NCBI GenBank assembly: GCA_025617745.1
Contig: CM046873.1
Span: 27,355,410-27,419,409, forward strand
Direction of reading: 5' to 3'
DNA from: Heliocidaris erythrogramma
Lineage: Eukaryota > Echinodermata > Echinoidea > Camarodonta > Echinometridae
Length of the DNA stretch: 64,000 nucleotides
The translations under genes were made by a program, and so were the position numbers. Positions 21,546 to 33,482 of the stretch are shown here, piece after piece. Below the pieces are notes generated by a model, which made no database searches, was not told where the DNA came from, and saw only the letters and a list, made by a program, of their open reading frames with translations. Within the stretch, counting starts at the first letter, position 1; every line of letters starts with the position of its first letter.

Positions 21546-21715
21546 GATAATTGATCTACATGTATTTAGTGGGCCATTTCTTCAATCAATCCTCAAATTT
21601 AAAATAAGAATTTGGATCATATGTGACTGCAGGTGTATGCATTTATCCAAAAGCAAGCTACATGTACACTGTATATGCTATCCTAAAAACATCATCTCCT
21701 TATTCTAAATTACAG

Positions 21716-21967
21716 CATCCCTGGAACCCGGCGAAGTAGCCCCCGCGAGTGTAACTACCGACAGCATCCCCTTCACTGTGGGTAACGCCAGTACCATTCC
21801 AGAATTCAGTGGTTATAACATCACTGCAGACCCCCAAGGACCTGTGCTCATCTTTGACGAAACCACACTGACTGGAGTCTTCACCAATACCACCCCTGGA
21901 CTGCTTTACACCATCACATCCATCGTCCGAGGCACTGACATCATCTTTACCATCTTAGAACGAGCCA
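21716..21967 (+). CDS. FN3 unit A6
   Basis: An 84-codon exon (tacag / gtaagt), phase 1-1. The unit opens ASLEPGEVAPAS, upstream of any in-frame start codon, so it is easily truncated in ORF-based calls. The B strand is degenerate (SIPFTVGNAS); the turn is FTNTTPGLLYTIT. Sequons NAS, NIT and NTT. Confidence 0.87.
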
Positions 21968-22804
21968 GTAAGTCCGGGATTAACAGGGCTCTGAAAAAAA
22001 ACAACTAGATATCAATAGCAAGAATTGGTTAAGCTACTTAGATCCTTGTATTTCATTGGCTGTAAGCAAATTTGGTATTGAATTATTGCAGGATGTTATT
22101 ATTGGTCCTTATTCTCGAAAGGTGCCTAACTTTACGCCCCTGCCTAATTGTGTAGATTTAGGGCGCTGAATTATGGAGAGCCAAATATCACCCACTTTTG
22201 ATCCTACCAAATCACCATAGACTTCTTCAAGTTCTTGAACTGCGTGTAAATGCTAATACATTTGTTCTGGAATTTATTTTGTTTTCATTTTTAAGAGCCG
22301 TTAAAAAAATGAGACTATACATGCAAAACTCTTATTCATTCCTGTGATAAAGTCAAAATCATAACTAATTTTCTACTACTATGAACCCAGTAGGCTGAAA
22401 TTAACTGCTCATATAAAGCTTCTTTTATTTTGACATTAGTGATGTTTATGTGTGTTTATTTCTTTTTTTCCCGCATATCTTGTCTCGTCTCTTTGCTGCC
22501 ATATCTGTATATGTATGCATCAGTACATATGCTGTAATTCTCTTTAATTGGGGAATCTAGTTTTAACGAGCTGAGTTTTTCCTTAGGGTCTCCAATGATC
22601 CTGCCTTTTCTATTGACTAATGTAATTTTCACTCTTGATTGCATTGAACTTGTTATTCATTATGATATCTGTATTCGATATATACTTTCAATTGCAATGT
22701 TCATGGCAGAATTCTTCAATATTATGAAATTCATTCATTCAATAACTAACTGTAGGGTATATCTGTGTTTCTGATATGTTCTTTTTGTACTTTAATTATT
22801 GCAG
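21968..22804. other. Intron, nothing recognised
   Basis: AT-rich, without clear repeats or exon-like frames. Confidence 0.4.
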
Positions 22805-23059
22805 AACCAATGCCCCCTGGGAGTGTCAATTTACCAAGTGCTACAGCCACATCGGTTCGTCTTGAATGGGATCCCCCAACGAGGGGCGTTTCCACCTTCT
22901 ACAGGGTGACGATAAACCCGACGATCGACACAGAGCAGAACTTTGTTGAGATAGAGAACCTCCTGCCAGGCACAAACTACAATGTTTCTGTCGTGTCTAT
23001 CAGTGGCACGGGGCTGTATCAGCAAATAAGCGATCCAATCGAGTTTGAGGTGATAACGG
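22805..23059 (+). CDS. FN3 unit B6
   Basis: An 85-codon exon (gcag / gtaaga), phase 1-1, a compact B unit. EPMPPGSVNL opens it; SVRLEWDPP and IENLLPGTNYNVSV are textbook FN3, with F-G loop SISGTG then SDP. One sequon (NVS). It aligns with B17 (EPIPPFNISL, IDNLIPNTEY, TISGAG, SAP) but lacks that unit's basic insertion. Confidence 0.93.
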
Positions 23060-23734
23060 GTAAGAATGGAAATGTACATGTACCATTACTAATCAAGTAA
23101 TGTGCTTTTACTTATTTTTGTTGAAGATATTAATTTTATTATTGCTAGTGTTCTCAAAAGTTAACCAAGTTAAGACTAAAAGCACCAGGCTTTTTGAGTG
23201 GTTTAAGGTGGGGGAAGATCCCCCCTTAAGATCTTTTGCAACAGAGCAAACGCTCAGCTCCAAAAAGTTTTTTTAATGCTGTAAAGAAACAAATGATTAG
23301 AATGACGATACTATCAAAGGAGAAGTCAAATGCTTTTGTTTATTTTATTAGAGAATTATAGTTGTATGGAATAGAATGTTGACACTTTACACTTTCAGTA
23401 TTAATGAGTTGATAAAGTCATCCATTTGGTCAGGGACTTAAACCTGCAGTTACCTAGTAAAAAAATATTGAATGTGCATACTTCTGTATGTGGTATTCTC
23501 AAATTGCTTGAAGAAGAAATCTTGGAACTCTTTCAGGAAAATTACCAGTATTTTGTGGTAACCCACTGCCTATGGGAACCGGGTCATCCATCTTGAAAGC
23601 TTATGGGGATTACAGAATTGATTTTATTTTATGTATTTATTGATATTTCATCAGGGTAGCCCATTCAACAAAAGTTGATCTTCCATATTTTTCTGACAAG
23701 TGCATCTTTGTTTCTTTCTACATTTGATCCGTAG
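23060..23734. other. Intron, nothing recognised
   Basis: No clear repeat or exon. Confidence 0.4.
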
Positions 23735-23995
23735 CTAATTTGACGACAGGAGAACTTGTCTTTGTGGATGTGACTTCCTCGTCCATAACTGCCCTTTGGT
23801 CTGACACTGGCGCAGGGTCGTATACCGTGATTGTAATGATAGGAATCGGGAGTACTGACCAACTTTCTCTTACGGTTCCTCCAATAGGCAACATGATCAT
23901 TGTAACAGGGGGTGTTCAGCCATCACAGATATACGTGTTTGATGTCTATGATAACAATAATGGCGAATTGGTAGCTAATAATTCTGTTAGAACAA
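23735..23995 (+). CDS. FN3 unit A7
   Basis: An 87-codon exon (gtag / gtgagt), phase 1-1. The strand pair GELVFVDVTSSSITALW is close to A18 (TELVFTDVNSTFFRVWW). C strand GSYTVIVM, F strand VQPSQIYVFDVYD. Sequons NLT and NNS. It ends NSVRTS, like A18 (GSVRTG). Confidence 0.9.
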
Positions 23996-24491
23996 GTGAG
24001 TATCTGAGTAACTTTGCTCCATGTGCCTTTTTGTCTATCCACAAAATGTTATTACAGGGGAACCTTATTTATAGACAAACTCACTGGGAACCAAGAATAT
24101 TATGTTGCTATATTGAAATCTTGTTGAAGGTACATGTACTTCATACCTTTCGCAAATTTTGAAGTTTTGTGAGTATTCAACAAATTACAAAACAATACAA
24201 GACCTGGGACCAGCAAATTTATCTTCAGTTGTTTAACAAGTTTTGTTTTATAAGTGTTCTTTATAACAAGGTTCTACTGTATTATTACTATTTTTTACCT
24301 GCAAAAGAAAATATATTGCAATTTAGAAGAAAAGATCAATTTGAAGTTATGATAACAAAAATCCATTACCAAAGAAATTGTCCTACATGTACATTAACGA
24401 TTGATCATAGAGTACTTTCATATTACATACAGTATGATATTGATACCTGTAAATTCTTTTTTGAAAATTGGGTAGCTGTAGGCACTTATCC

Positions 24492-24690
24492 AATAAGCCA
24501 GTTCAAAATTAGTACAGGGTACGTGACCCTGGAATGACTCCCAATTTGTACGCGCTCATGCATCTGTTTAGGTGGATGCGCTACTTGCTTAACATGTAAC
24601 ATCATACTGGTGCACGCAACGTGGTGCACACACTGTGGTACGAATGACCTTTATCTGCACATGCACAAATTGTAATTACGAACTGGCTTT
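24492..24690. mobile_element. Palindromic repeat with AAGCCAGTTC ends (copy 1)
   Basis: aataagccagttc at the left, gaactggcttt at the right, with cacatgcacaaatt near the right end. A second copy, in inverted order, is at 44433-44676. Confidence 0.6.
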
Positions 24691-24991
24691 AATGACTAAA
24701 TTATGCATCCATTTTTCTCTGCGTATGCCCACTATTTGCATTAATGTATCTGTGGATATTTGATATTGAAGGTATATATAACATGAATGTAACTGAGATT
24801 ACTACTGTCAGCAAAATCTTTCATTTGGTTATTTTGTTAATTTATAATCAGAATTTAAAAAAATACTCCTTTAAAATTACAAGTGGACCATTTGCCAGAA
24901 TGAATTGCCCGAATATGAGTGATTTTAACATTCTCGGGGGCTGCATGCAGCCACTTTGTCTTGGACTATATATACGCCTATCTCCTACGGA

Positions 24992-25110
24992 AAGGCGAAT
25001 CCTAACAAAGCGGTTTTATTCCGTCACAATTATAGAAATTCAACATTAAAGCGAAGGTGAACGTACGTTAAGGCGAACAATAGGCTAAGATAAAAGGATT
25101 CGCCTTAACG
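24992..25110. mobile_element. Hairpin MITE with AAGGCGAAT ends (copy 1)
   Basis: aaggcgaatcctaacaaag at the left and aaaggattcgccttaa at the right; ttattccgtcacaatta inside. Copy 2 is at 56018-56142. Confidence 0.75.
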
Positions 25111-25170
25111 GTACATGTAGATATATATATATACATGTATATGTTAAGTTTCACGTATTGGCTCAAACAA

Positions 25171-25373
25171 AGAAAGAAAACTGCTAAAAGCGTCTTTAAT
25201 GGATTGTGGCCAATTTTTATTTTTCAAATCAAATTTTTGACGCTCCCTAGCGTCTTCTTCAGGAGAACAATCCTTATCATTTATTGTTCTCCTGAAGAAG
25301 ACGCCAGGGAGCGTCGAAAAATAAAATTGGCCACAATGCATTAAATTAAGGCGCTTTTAGCAGTTTTCTTTCT
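25171..25373. mobile_element. Fold-back element with GAAGAAGACGC core
   Basis: Outer arms agaaagaaaactgctaaaag / cttttagcagttttctttct and inner arms tgacgctccctagcgtcttc / gaagacgccagggagcgtcg form a near-complete hairpin about 200 bp long. Confidence 0.8.
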
Positions 25374-25400
25374 ATATATATATGTTATTTCCTTACAATA

Positions 25401-25429
<29 letters not shown>

Positions 25430-25431
<2 letters not shown>

Positions 25432-26244
25432 CTAAAGGAAAAAAGAAACTTATAAAAGTTCAAGAGATCACCAAATTAAATTCTCTGCATGGAAATGTAC
25501 CAAATTTGGATATAATGTTGATTCAATGCATGGCTTTAAATGACAGTCAATAACAAAAAGTTTTCTTCAATGCCACAAAAGAAATGTGCACTGAAACAAA
25601 GGACTCTCTAATCCCAAAGTCACAAAGATAAACTGCAGTCTTGTACACCATATGCATGTCAATGAATGAAACAAAAGAATTTCAAAAGGGATTTGCACCC
25701 CTCGAGCAAGAGGATATTGATGTTCTGCCATGGTTCGCCCGTTCACCAGACCTTTCCCCAATTGAACATCTCTGGGAAGAGCTTGGTCGACGTGTGTCAA
25801 GGCGTGACAATCAACCCATCAATAGGGAGACGCTCATTGCAGCACTGCAAGAGGAATGGAACAATGTTCCCCAGGCTACCATCGCGAATCTGATCGGAAG
25901 CATGCGAAGACGGTGTACAGCTTGCCAGCAAGCTAGAGGTGGACATACTGGCTATTAATCTGTTTGGATATGAACTTGCAAATCCCTTTTGAAATTCTTT
26001 TGTTTCATTCATTGACATGCATATGGTGTACAAGACTGCAGTTTATCTTTGTGACTTTGGGATTAGAGAGTCCTTTGTTTCAGTGCACATTTCTTTTGTG
26101 GCATTGAAGAAAACTTTTTGTTATTGACTGTCATTTAAAGCCATGCATTGAATCAACATTATATCCAAATTTGGTACATTTCCATGCAGAGAATTTAATT
26201 TGGTGATCTCTTGAACTTTTATAAGTTTCTTTTTTCCTTTAGTG
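25430..26244. mobile_element. Tc1-like transposon derivative with 268-bp inverted repeats
   Basis: The left arm (25430-25697, starting cactaaaggaaaaaagaaac) and right arm (25977-26244, ending cctttagtg) are 268 bp each. By eye they are exact reverse complements. TATA-rich sequence flanks both. Between them only about 280 bp remain, encoding the end of a Tc1-type transposase. It is therefore non-autonomous, and the matching arms suggest a young insertion or gene conversion. Confidence 0.88.
25641..25958 (+). pseudogene. C-terminal remnant of a Tc1/mariner-family transposase
   Basis: The residues DVLPWFARSPDLSPIEHLWE contain the SPDLxPIEHxW motif with the last catalytic glutamate of the DD34E triad. 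It continues through ALQEEWNNVPQATIANLIGS to RARGGHTGY-like ending ARGGHTGY and a stop. The DNA-binding N-terminus and both catalytic aspartates are missing, and the first residues are read from the inverted repeat. Not an active enzyme. Confidence 0.85.
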
Positions 26245-26689
26245 TATATATATATACAGTACATGTACGTGTAGCATAGCTTTAGTGTGCTTTAGAGAGC
26301 ACCAGCCTATGAGGGAATATTTTCAAGTGAAAATGATTGAATTGTGCATGGTTTAATGAAAGTTTTTGTAATGATGATATCATTCTATCTCTTGATGAGA
26401 AATCAAATGTATATATAAGATAAGTCAGGGCACCTATGGTTTTCAGTCCAATTCAAAGGGCTTAGTAATTAAGGATTGCTGCCTTTAAAAAGGTAATATT
26501 ACACTGATGATGATAGTAATATTTCATTTCACCAGACTCTAAGAAAGCAAGTTTACCCCTTAAGATAAGTTACTAGGGCACCAAGTCCTGTCAGAGGGAA
26601 TTGGCAATTGAGAATTACTGCCTTACTAAAGAACATATAAAACTGATGACGATAATCGTTGTGACGGCTTTTATAATTTTTACCCACAG

Positions 26690-26983
26690 ATCCTGAAACC
26701 CCACAGCCACCAACCCTGACCAGCCTTGGACCCTACAGCTTGTCCTTCGAGTGGGCCCCGACCAACACAACATTCTCTGCCTACAGGGTGTACTATGCAC
26801 CCTTCTCATTCCGAAGGGAACTCGTATCCACGATATCCGGTAACAGTGTCGACCTGACGTACAACCAGGAGTGCCTAAGACCAGACACAGATTATATCTT
26901 TGAGATAGAGACTGTCTTAGATGCATCTGGAACATTTGGTGAACAGACTAGCAATGCTGCTCAGTCCATCACAATCACCACAA
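26690..26983 (+). CDS. FN3 unit B7
   Basis: A 98-codon exon (tacccacag / gtaagg), phase 1-1. DPETPQPPTL, B strand LSFEWAPTNTT, C strand SAYRVYYAP, F strand CLRPDTDYIFEI. The loop VLDASGTFGEQ is the best match to B18 (LLRANGPFGVQ), and both have a cysteine just before LxPDT. Sequon NTT. Confidence 0.93.
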
Positions 26984-27027
26984 GTAAGGAATGGATTGAT
27001 TGGTTCATTAATGGTAATACTAATTAT

Positions 27028-27148
27028 ATTATATTAATAATAATAATAATATTGATCATGATAATAATAATGATACATGTAATAATGATAATAATAATAA
27101 TAATAATAATGATGAGGAAGATGTTGATGATAATAAATATAAAAATTA
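27028..27148. repeat. AAT/ATG microsatellite
   Basis: Imperfect (ATA/ATG)n run just after the B7 exon. Confidence 0.8.
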
Positions 27149-27832
27149 ATTCTTGTATACCCCATATCACATAGTGGCATTATATCAGTAATGAAAAGAA
27201 TCTAGTATGCAATTGATTGGTCCCCTGCATGTCATGTGACAAAATGCAATTCCCACTAGCCTCATGCAAACAAGCAAATGGCCATGGAGGATAACATCTG
27301 ACGTCACGAATAATAGTAGTACATGTACATGTATTCATGGATACTACATTATTTATGGCGTATGACATCACCCAATATGCACACTACATTTGACAACATT
27401 CATTTGCATGTATCTATTGTTTTAGCCACTGGCACATGATGTCATCATTACACGTTTGATATCCGCACAAATTCATTCCTTCAAAACTGTTTGTGTACTT
27501 TGTGTGCAGAGTATTATAGGCCTGCAGTGCGGATGATGATAAATAGATGAGTAGAACTAGGATTTACGGAATAAACCAAATATATATACTGCCTACGTAC
27601 ATTCAAGTCTCTGCTTAAACTATGGGACGCTCGGGGACCATAGTTCCAACCAGATCCTCTCATGACAGTACATATGACAGTGTTGTATTTGAGCCCGGCC
27701 TCAAGGCCATAATTTAGTGGCCTTGGCCTTTGCCTCGGACCGAGTCACGTGTACAAAACCTATGAGAGGTATCATTTTTCAGCGGTCTCGTGAGTCGTAA
27801 CCGCCGGCCTCGAACACATCACTGATTACCCT

Positions 27833-27958
27833 AGCTTAAGTTCTGGAAGCCATTATCAGCACGCAGTGCATTTCAAGGAATACAAATCCTGCCAGGTATC
27901 CATTTGAGATCTGGGTATGGAGTCTAATCCGCCTTTGTCAAATTTGGGCTGTATTGTT
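27833..27958 (-). mobile_element. SINE-like repeat, family 1 (minus)
   Basis: Contains cagtgcatttcaaggaatac, atcctgccaggta and ctagcttaagttctgg; ends about 75 bases before the A8 exon. Confidence 0.6.
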
Positions 27959-28033
27959 GTTGGTGGCTGTGATGGGTAGGGAATAAGATCGTACATGTAA
28001 TTGGCTGTTCTGTTGAACACATCCTCCCAACAG

Positions 28034-28300
28034 GTCCATATGACAACAATGAGCCTCACATCTCAAGCAGTTCCAACACCACCTTGACTGTCACCTGGCT
28101 GGACGCTGCCTCCAATGGTCAGGAGGTGTGTCTGAAGGAACTCTGCAGCACCCTGCGTGGTGACACGCCCATGTGCCTTTTGACCAACCAGACATGCCCG
28201 CTCTTCTACAACTTTGAGGGTCTGGTCCCTGGCAGGAGATACGTGGTCTACGTGGAATACAATGACGGGACTGTGGAGGATGTCATCTTTACACAGACAA
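28034..28300 (+). CDS. FN3 unit A8, four-cysteine type
   Basis: An 89-codon exon (caacag / gtaaaa), phase 1-1. B strand LTVTWLDAASN, turn FEGLVPGRRYVVYV. The C to E region carries four cysteines (CLKELC, then PMCLLTNQTC), spaced almost as in A19, 11 dyads away. Two disulfides probably brace an enlarged loop. Sequons NTT and NQT. Confidence 0.92.
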
Positions 28301-28635
28301 GTAAAAACCAATAAATACATATTATCCTTGTTATATTGCACACAGGACATTTCACTCATTGCATTGCAAAAATTGCCCCAAAGCCAAGAGTGATTTACTT
28401 CTGAAATCTTTGAAAAAAGGAAGAAAATAAAACGCATCCATGTATTACAGAAAACGCTAATTATTCGGTAATAATTTTCTAAAGCCTTAACTCCCAGTAT
28501 TGAAGATTGTTTGCTCGATCTGTAATGGAAATCTTTTTAAAGTGTTTTTAATTGCAGACATGTGGTACATGGGTAACAAGAGCATTAAGTTACATGTATA
28601 AAATAATGTAATTTGGATGTGTCCTTCTTGTTCAG

Positions 28636-28905
28636 AACCAAATCCTCCAGAGTTCCTCAACGCTACCGCTCTCCGTTCCGACACAATCAGAGTCGTCGTC
28701 TCCCCACCCCAAGGAGAGTTTGACGGTTATGAGCTCTCCTTCTCACCTTCCACCACTGACCCCATCTTGCTTGAACCTGACACCAGGGAGTATACCCTGG
28801 ACAATCTTGAGAGCAACACGCTGTACACCGTCATGGTGTTTGCCTATACTGGAAGCAATGGACTTCGGGTGGAGGGTGATGAGGTCTCTACTACAGTCAC
28901 TACAA
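28636..28905 (+). CDS. FN3 unit B8
   Basis: A 90-codon exon (ttcag / gtaaga), phase 1-1. EPNPPEFLNAT; valine at the tryptophan site (IRVVVSPP); C strand EFDGYELSFSP; turn LDNLESNTLYTVMV. Sequon NAT. Otherwise a regular B unit. Confidence 0.92.
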
Positions 28906-29270
28906 GTAAGAATGCAATTCAGACCTTTTGTAGAATCATTGCTTTGGATGTTGAAGCAAATGGAATTAAAGTAAATCCGGTGTGCAATTAGCAATATTTG
29001 ACGGGGAGCAGTCACAAACTAAAATACTTTTATATCATCAGAAAACATTAACTCATCCTCCAGCATATATGTGTCAGGAGACATTCAAATAGTTAGAGAG
29101 GGAAAATGTATTATTGTATGTACAGTACCTTAATACTTCTTAAATTTGTTGGCAATTAATATATATCTACAGTTTAAAGGTCATATGAAAACTATATGAA
29201 AGAGTAAATATTGAATACCAGTTATAAAATGTTAATGCCACCAATCATCTTATTGTATTTTACATTATTT

Positions 29271-29412
29271 TTATTTATTTATTTTTTAAATTTATTTATT
29301 TATATATTTTTATTATATTTTTTTAAATATTTATTTATTTTATTTATTTTTTATTTATTTATTAATTTTTTTTTTATTTTTTTTTTTTTTTTTTTTGGGG
29401 GGGGGGGGGGGC
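29271..29412. repeat. (TTTA)n, poly-T and poly-G run
   Basis: About 125 bp of TTTA/T-rich sequence passes directly into about 16 G. It lies roughly 100 bp before the B-to-A9 acceptor. Confidence 0.8.
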
Positions 29413-29515
29413 ACATGGCTAATCAACCACATGGTCAATTGCACAAAGAGAAAAGGATAAAATATACAGTATGCATTTCCTACCTCATCCATTCATCTCG
29501 TTGATCATTTCTCAG

Positions 29516-29797
29516 ACCAAGCAAATCTTGTGGCTACGAACATCATGACGAACGAGATCATCGTCTCCTGGTCATCAGATACGCTTAATGTCAACTCCTT
29601 CCAGGAATTCCGACTCACCTACACCTCCATGGCGTCTGGTTCGCCCACCATCCCCAAGAACTCCTTGCCTTCCATCAACAATGAGTACGCCCACCCAATC
29701 ACAGACCTGGTACCAGGGGATCTCGTCACCATCAACCTGGAGACTGTGACGTCCAATGGCCAGGCAACGTTGATAGACACCATTGTTCAACGAACAA
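29516..29797 (+). CDS. FN3 unit A9
   Basis: A 94-codon exon (ctcag / gtgagt), phase 1-1, long for an A unit. B strand EIIVSWSSDT, C strand FQEFRLTYTS. Valine replaces the F-strand tyrosine (LVPGDLVTINL). No sequon. A SPTIPK segment and PITDLVPG align with IPK and SISNLIPG of A20. Confidence 0.9.
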
Positions 29798-29801
29798 GTG
29801 A

Positions 29802-29882
29802 GTTAACCCATAGACTACGGGAATCGGGTGGCTCCTGTATTGAGCCTATGAGAGTTAAAGAATTCAGTAGTCAACGGGTTAA
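29802..29882. mobile_element. TTAA-bounded short element overlapping the A9 donor
   Basis: Ends TTAACCCATAGACTAC and AGTAGTCAACGGGTTAA. The left end starts inside the gtgagtTAA splice donor. A close copy is at 57634-57713. TTAA borders with CCC ends suggest a piggyBac-type MITE. The rest of the intron to 30394 shows only a cctgcctgcctg run (30247-30261). Confidence 0.7.
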
Positions 29883-30394
29883 TTCAATTAGCTCTGAATG
29901 ACAATGTTAAGGTCAATTACAGAGGAAGCAACTTAAGTATCATGAGAACTCTGTCATAATGACATGCCAGAGTGCAATGCACTATGACAAAAACACCACA
30001 TGATAACATAGACTGTAACTACATGACACTGTGACAAGGCCAATGACAATAAAGGAACTTAAAGCCACATAGTGGTGGGTTCTCATGGGGAATTTGACAC
30101 CATTTGGGTGTTTACTTTATAACAGGTGTTTGTCAGTCACCGAGAGCAGATATCTACAGAGTATGTCATCATCATAAATCTTCCTTGCTCAAGTAATTAT
30201 ATGGTGGGACAGACCCATGGTCAGACCCATCTCCCTGGTTTCGCTGCCTGCCTGCCTGCCTGGGAGACCTTACACACATTAACTGGTGATTCAACCAAGA
30301 TCTTGTATCCATGAATGACATTCTTTATTTTCTTGGTATTTTGACTCCCAATTGCTTATTTTTTTCCCCAATGAAATATATTCTTTGCTTCTAG

Positions 30395-30685
30395 AGCCTG
30401 ATGCAGTGTCCATGTTCCAGCAAGGAGAAACTGACTCTCCAACAAGCATCCGGCTGCTGTGGAGAGCTCCCTCTATGGGCTTGTACCGAGGCTACCTTGT
30501 CACCTACTCTCCTGACGATGGAGACCAGAGCTCACCCATAGAATTAGGGCGCAATGAAGAAGAACTGACCATCACTGGACTCCAGTTTAATCAGTCATAT
30601 GATGTCAGCATTAGGTCCATCATGGGGCGCGGAGGCAACTTCATTGAGAGTGACCCCACTTCCACATCGGACATGGTGACCACAG
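30395..30685 (+). CDS. FN3 unit B9
   Basis: A 97-codon exon (ctag / gtactg), phase 1-1. B strand IRLLWRAPSMGLYRG, C strand YLVTYSPDDG, turn ITGLQFNQSYDVSI, glycine-rich loop IMGRGG. The GLYRG element recurs in B20. Sequon NQS. Confidence 0.93.
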
Positions 30686-31495
30686 GTACTGTAGCTCTCC
30701 TCCTCACCAGTGTTTTGTTTGGCTGGTTCACACTGGAAAGATATCCAGGATTTTGTGAATGGGGTGGGGTTCAATACCCAAAAATCTCTGACAAGCAAAA
30801 AAATAAAGGGAGAGATCTTGAGTCAAAGATGAGGGCAATATATATGTTGTATCTAGTGAGGGCAATATATATGTTGTATCTCCTCAAGGTAGGAGACAGT
30901 CAATATTGTTGTTATTATCCACATCACACATCTAGAGCAAGCTAGATGGAACAATATGACAAAATGTCATCATATAATCCCATCTTTTCATCGAAATTCG
31001 CAAAGCTAATTTTCCTGACATCACAACTATTTGTGCCATGAAACTGCATGCTGCAATATTGCGTGCTGCACCACCAGGAAAATACTGCAGCTGATCACCA
31101 AGTTTCCAGATCTAAGATCAGGGAAAATCCAAGGCTATATGTATTTTGCCTTGTTTTATAACACGTAAAGTCAGTAGGCTTTCATAAAAAGAAGGGAATA
31201 TAGGAAATATTCCCCTTTTTAGCCCGGGTTGCACTAAAGACGAGGGGAATACAATTTTTAAAACCACAGCTCATATGTCTGATACGGATAATAATCATTA
31301 ATATTCCACTTTGTCTGTTCTTATTTGGGATCGCCATGGGGTCAACATTTCATCCCTTCCCTGATATTAGTCTTGCAGGGCATAAAACAAACCTACATGT
31401 ATAATGAAGGGGTGTGAGTTCATTAAACCTGTGTTGTAGTGCACTGCATGTAATTGTACATAATGTATAGTACTCTTTCTCTCTTTTTGCACTAG
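30686..31495. other. Intron, nothing larger than a short tandem repeat
   Basis: A 24-bp word gagggcaatatatatgttgt is repeated twice at about 30832-30880. No other feature. Confidence 0.5.
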
Positions 31496-31753
31496 GCATG
31501 GGGGAAATGAACGAGGTCAATATCCGCAACCTTGACTCCACATCAGTCTCCTTCACCTGGTGGGGCACTGGAGACGACAATTTCACTGTCGGTCTCACTC
31601 CCAGCTCACTAGACAGCTGCATGGCAGGAACACCATCCCCGCAGGACGTGATGACCAGAGAAGCGACATTCTATGGTCTAACTCCTGGTGCCGGATATGG
31701 TATCACGGAGGCTGGCTCGCCGCTCAGTGGGGAAGATGCTGAGTTTATAACAG
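31496..31753 (+). CDS. FN3 unit A10
   Basis: An 86-codon exon (gcactag / gtatgt), phase 1-1. VNIRNLDSTSVSFTWWGTGD has two tryptophans. The turn is FYGLTPGAGYGIT. Sequon NFT. One cysteine. The opening GEMNEV..NLDST aligns with A21 (GNGDEV..NVSST). Confidence 0.9.
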
Positions 31754-32287
31754 GTATGTTAAAAATGATGGATACATTATCTACGTTCATTGCTCATTTC
31801 GTTCATTTCAATTGGGTTATTTCTGTTCAATTCAATTCAATTCAATTCAAATTAACATTTATTTTCTTCTATCATTTTTGTGGACATTTAACATTTGTTC
31901 ACATAGTACAATATAATATAAAGTAACATTTTTAGAATCAAAGAACTTTAAATACAAGGAAGAAGGCTCAAGTCCCAGTAAGCTTACACTTGTAACGGGT
32001 ACGCCTGAGAACACCAAGTACAATATAGATAAAAGAAAAGAAGAGAGGGTCAGACAAAGAAAGGGAGAGAAAAGGATAGGGAACTAGGAGGAAAGAAGAA
32101 GGAAGAGAACTGCAACATATAAGCAAATGATGGAGTCATATAGAACGCATGTATGACAGTTATATTTAATTAGATTTCAATTCAGTACTCTTTCCCTGTA
32201 TTGGTCGACTAGTGGAACAAACAATGGACTGCCACTGTCAACTTTTATCCTACTGTACAGTGTACATGTATGTGTCCATAAAGAGTT
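31754..32287. other. Intron with (TTCAA)n
   Basis: A (ttcaa)n run lies at 31828-31852. The rest is purine-rich and without recognisable elements. Confidence 0.5.
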
Positions 32288-32480
32288 AACCCCTACCATG
32301 CCGTGGGCGGAAAATCCCGCCTCATAATTGAGTGTTGAACATTTTGTTTAGGCTCAGAATGGCTTGAAAATTCTTCCTTACACAGAAACCTGTGCCGTCA
32401 ATATAATATATATTCCTATGCAATATATCTTTGCCAAGTTTTACTCAAGAAAAGAGGCACTGAAAGTTAATATTTAACTC
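32288..32480. repeat. Dispersed repeat (copy 1)
   Basis: Starts ttaacccctaccatgccgtg and contains tattcctatgcaatatatct. A shorter copy lies at 34368-34495, inside the B11 intron. Confidence 0.65.
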
Positions 32481-32724
32481 TTGAAAGTTTATTTGGATTA
32501 TTATGTTATGTTTATTGGATAAGGAGGTTGACACTTGGTGCTTCATACATCTGTGGAATAGATCTATTTATCTAAACCTGGTCCAAAGTTAGTTAATTAG
32601 TTAGCTGGTTATCTAGTTAGTTATGATTACATGCCATCATCATTATTGTCTTTGAATAAACTCTTTTGCATTATCAGTTTCTCATGAATACTAAGTATAT
32701 ATTATTATCAAAATATTCAAACAG

Positions 32725-32994
32725 TTCCTGACCAAGTAAGCAACATGCAAGTGAAATTCATCAACTCCAGTGCCGTCACCTTTACCTGGACGGCGCCCTC
32801 TGGCTGCTACGACCGGATTGAGATCAACTACACCCCAGATACTTGCACCAACCCATCACCTATCGTGCTCAATCGCGACGAAGGCAATGAGTACACCCTG
32901 ACACCTCTCCAAGCCAACGAGGAGTACGAGTTGTCCTTTGTTACGCTTCAAATGACAGCGAGAAGCGAGCCCTACGTAGCCAGCGTACGTACAA
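32725..32994 (+). CDS. FN3 unit B10
   Basis: A 90-codon exon (acag / gtaagt), phase 1-1. VTFTWTAPSGCYDRIEINYTP, then LTPLQANEEYELSF and a loop TARSEP. Two cysteines flank the C strand (SGC and DTC) and could pair. Sequons NSS and NYT. C strand and loop align with B21 (YERLEVSYSP, DTRSEV). Confidence 0.93.
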
Positions 32995-33482
32995 GTAAGT
33001 TCTGCAAGTCGTGCATTTGATTTTTTTTAAATGGCCAAAATGAATTTCAAAGCTAATTATATTGCATAAATATATACAGCTTTCCATGTTCATGTACATT
33101 CTCTCCCCAAAATGTATTTCTCTCTGTGCTTCCTTCCTCTGTTGTTTGCTTGTTTTTCTCAACCTTTTTAAAAATTCTTTCAATGAATATAATTTAAATA
33201 TCAGATATAATTAAGGTAACGTAACAGTATCCTTGGCGTAATATTTCAGTAAGGTAGATGAAGATATACAATGTACATATGTACATGTATATAAAAATTG
33301 AGAAAAAAATCTGGAGAAGGACCGCAATATCAGCTCTTTGTATGCATCAGTGTGCAGTCGTAATAACCTTCCTACATGTACAGCACATGTATCTTTGCAA
33401 ATTCAAAATGGACAGAACAAATGCTATGTCAGAATGGTTTTATCTTCATTTATTTATATTTGGTGTGTGTTTCTTCCTGTAG
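32995..33482. other. Intron, nothing recognised
   Basis: AT-rich; several chance open frames without domains. Confidence 0.4.

Noticed and set aside
24169-24537. A 122-codon open frame in the A7-B7 intron
   Set aside because: AT-rich composition, no recognisable domain, no matching splice phases; the A-B alternation leaves no place for an extra unit here.
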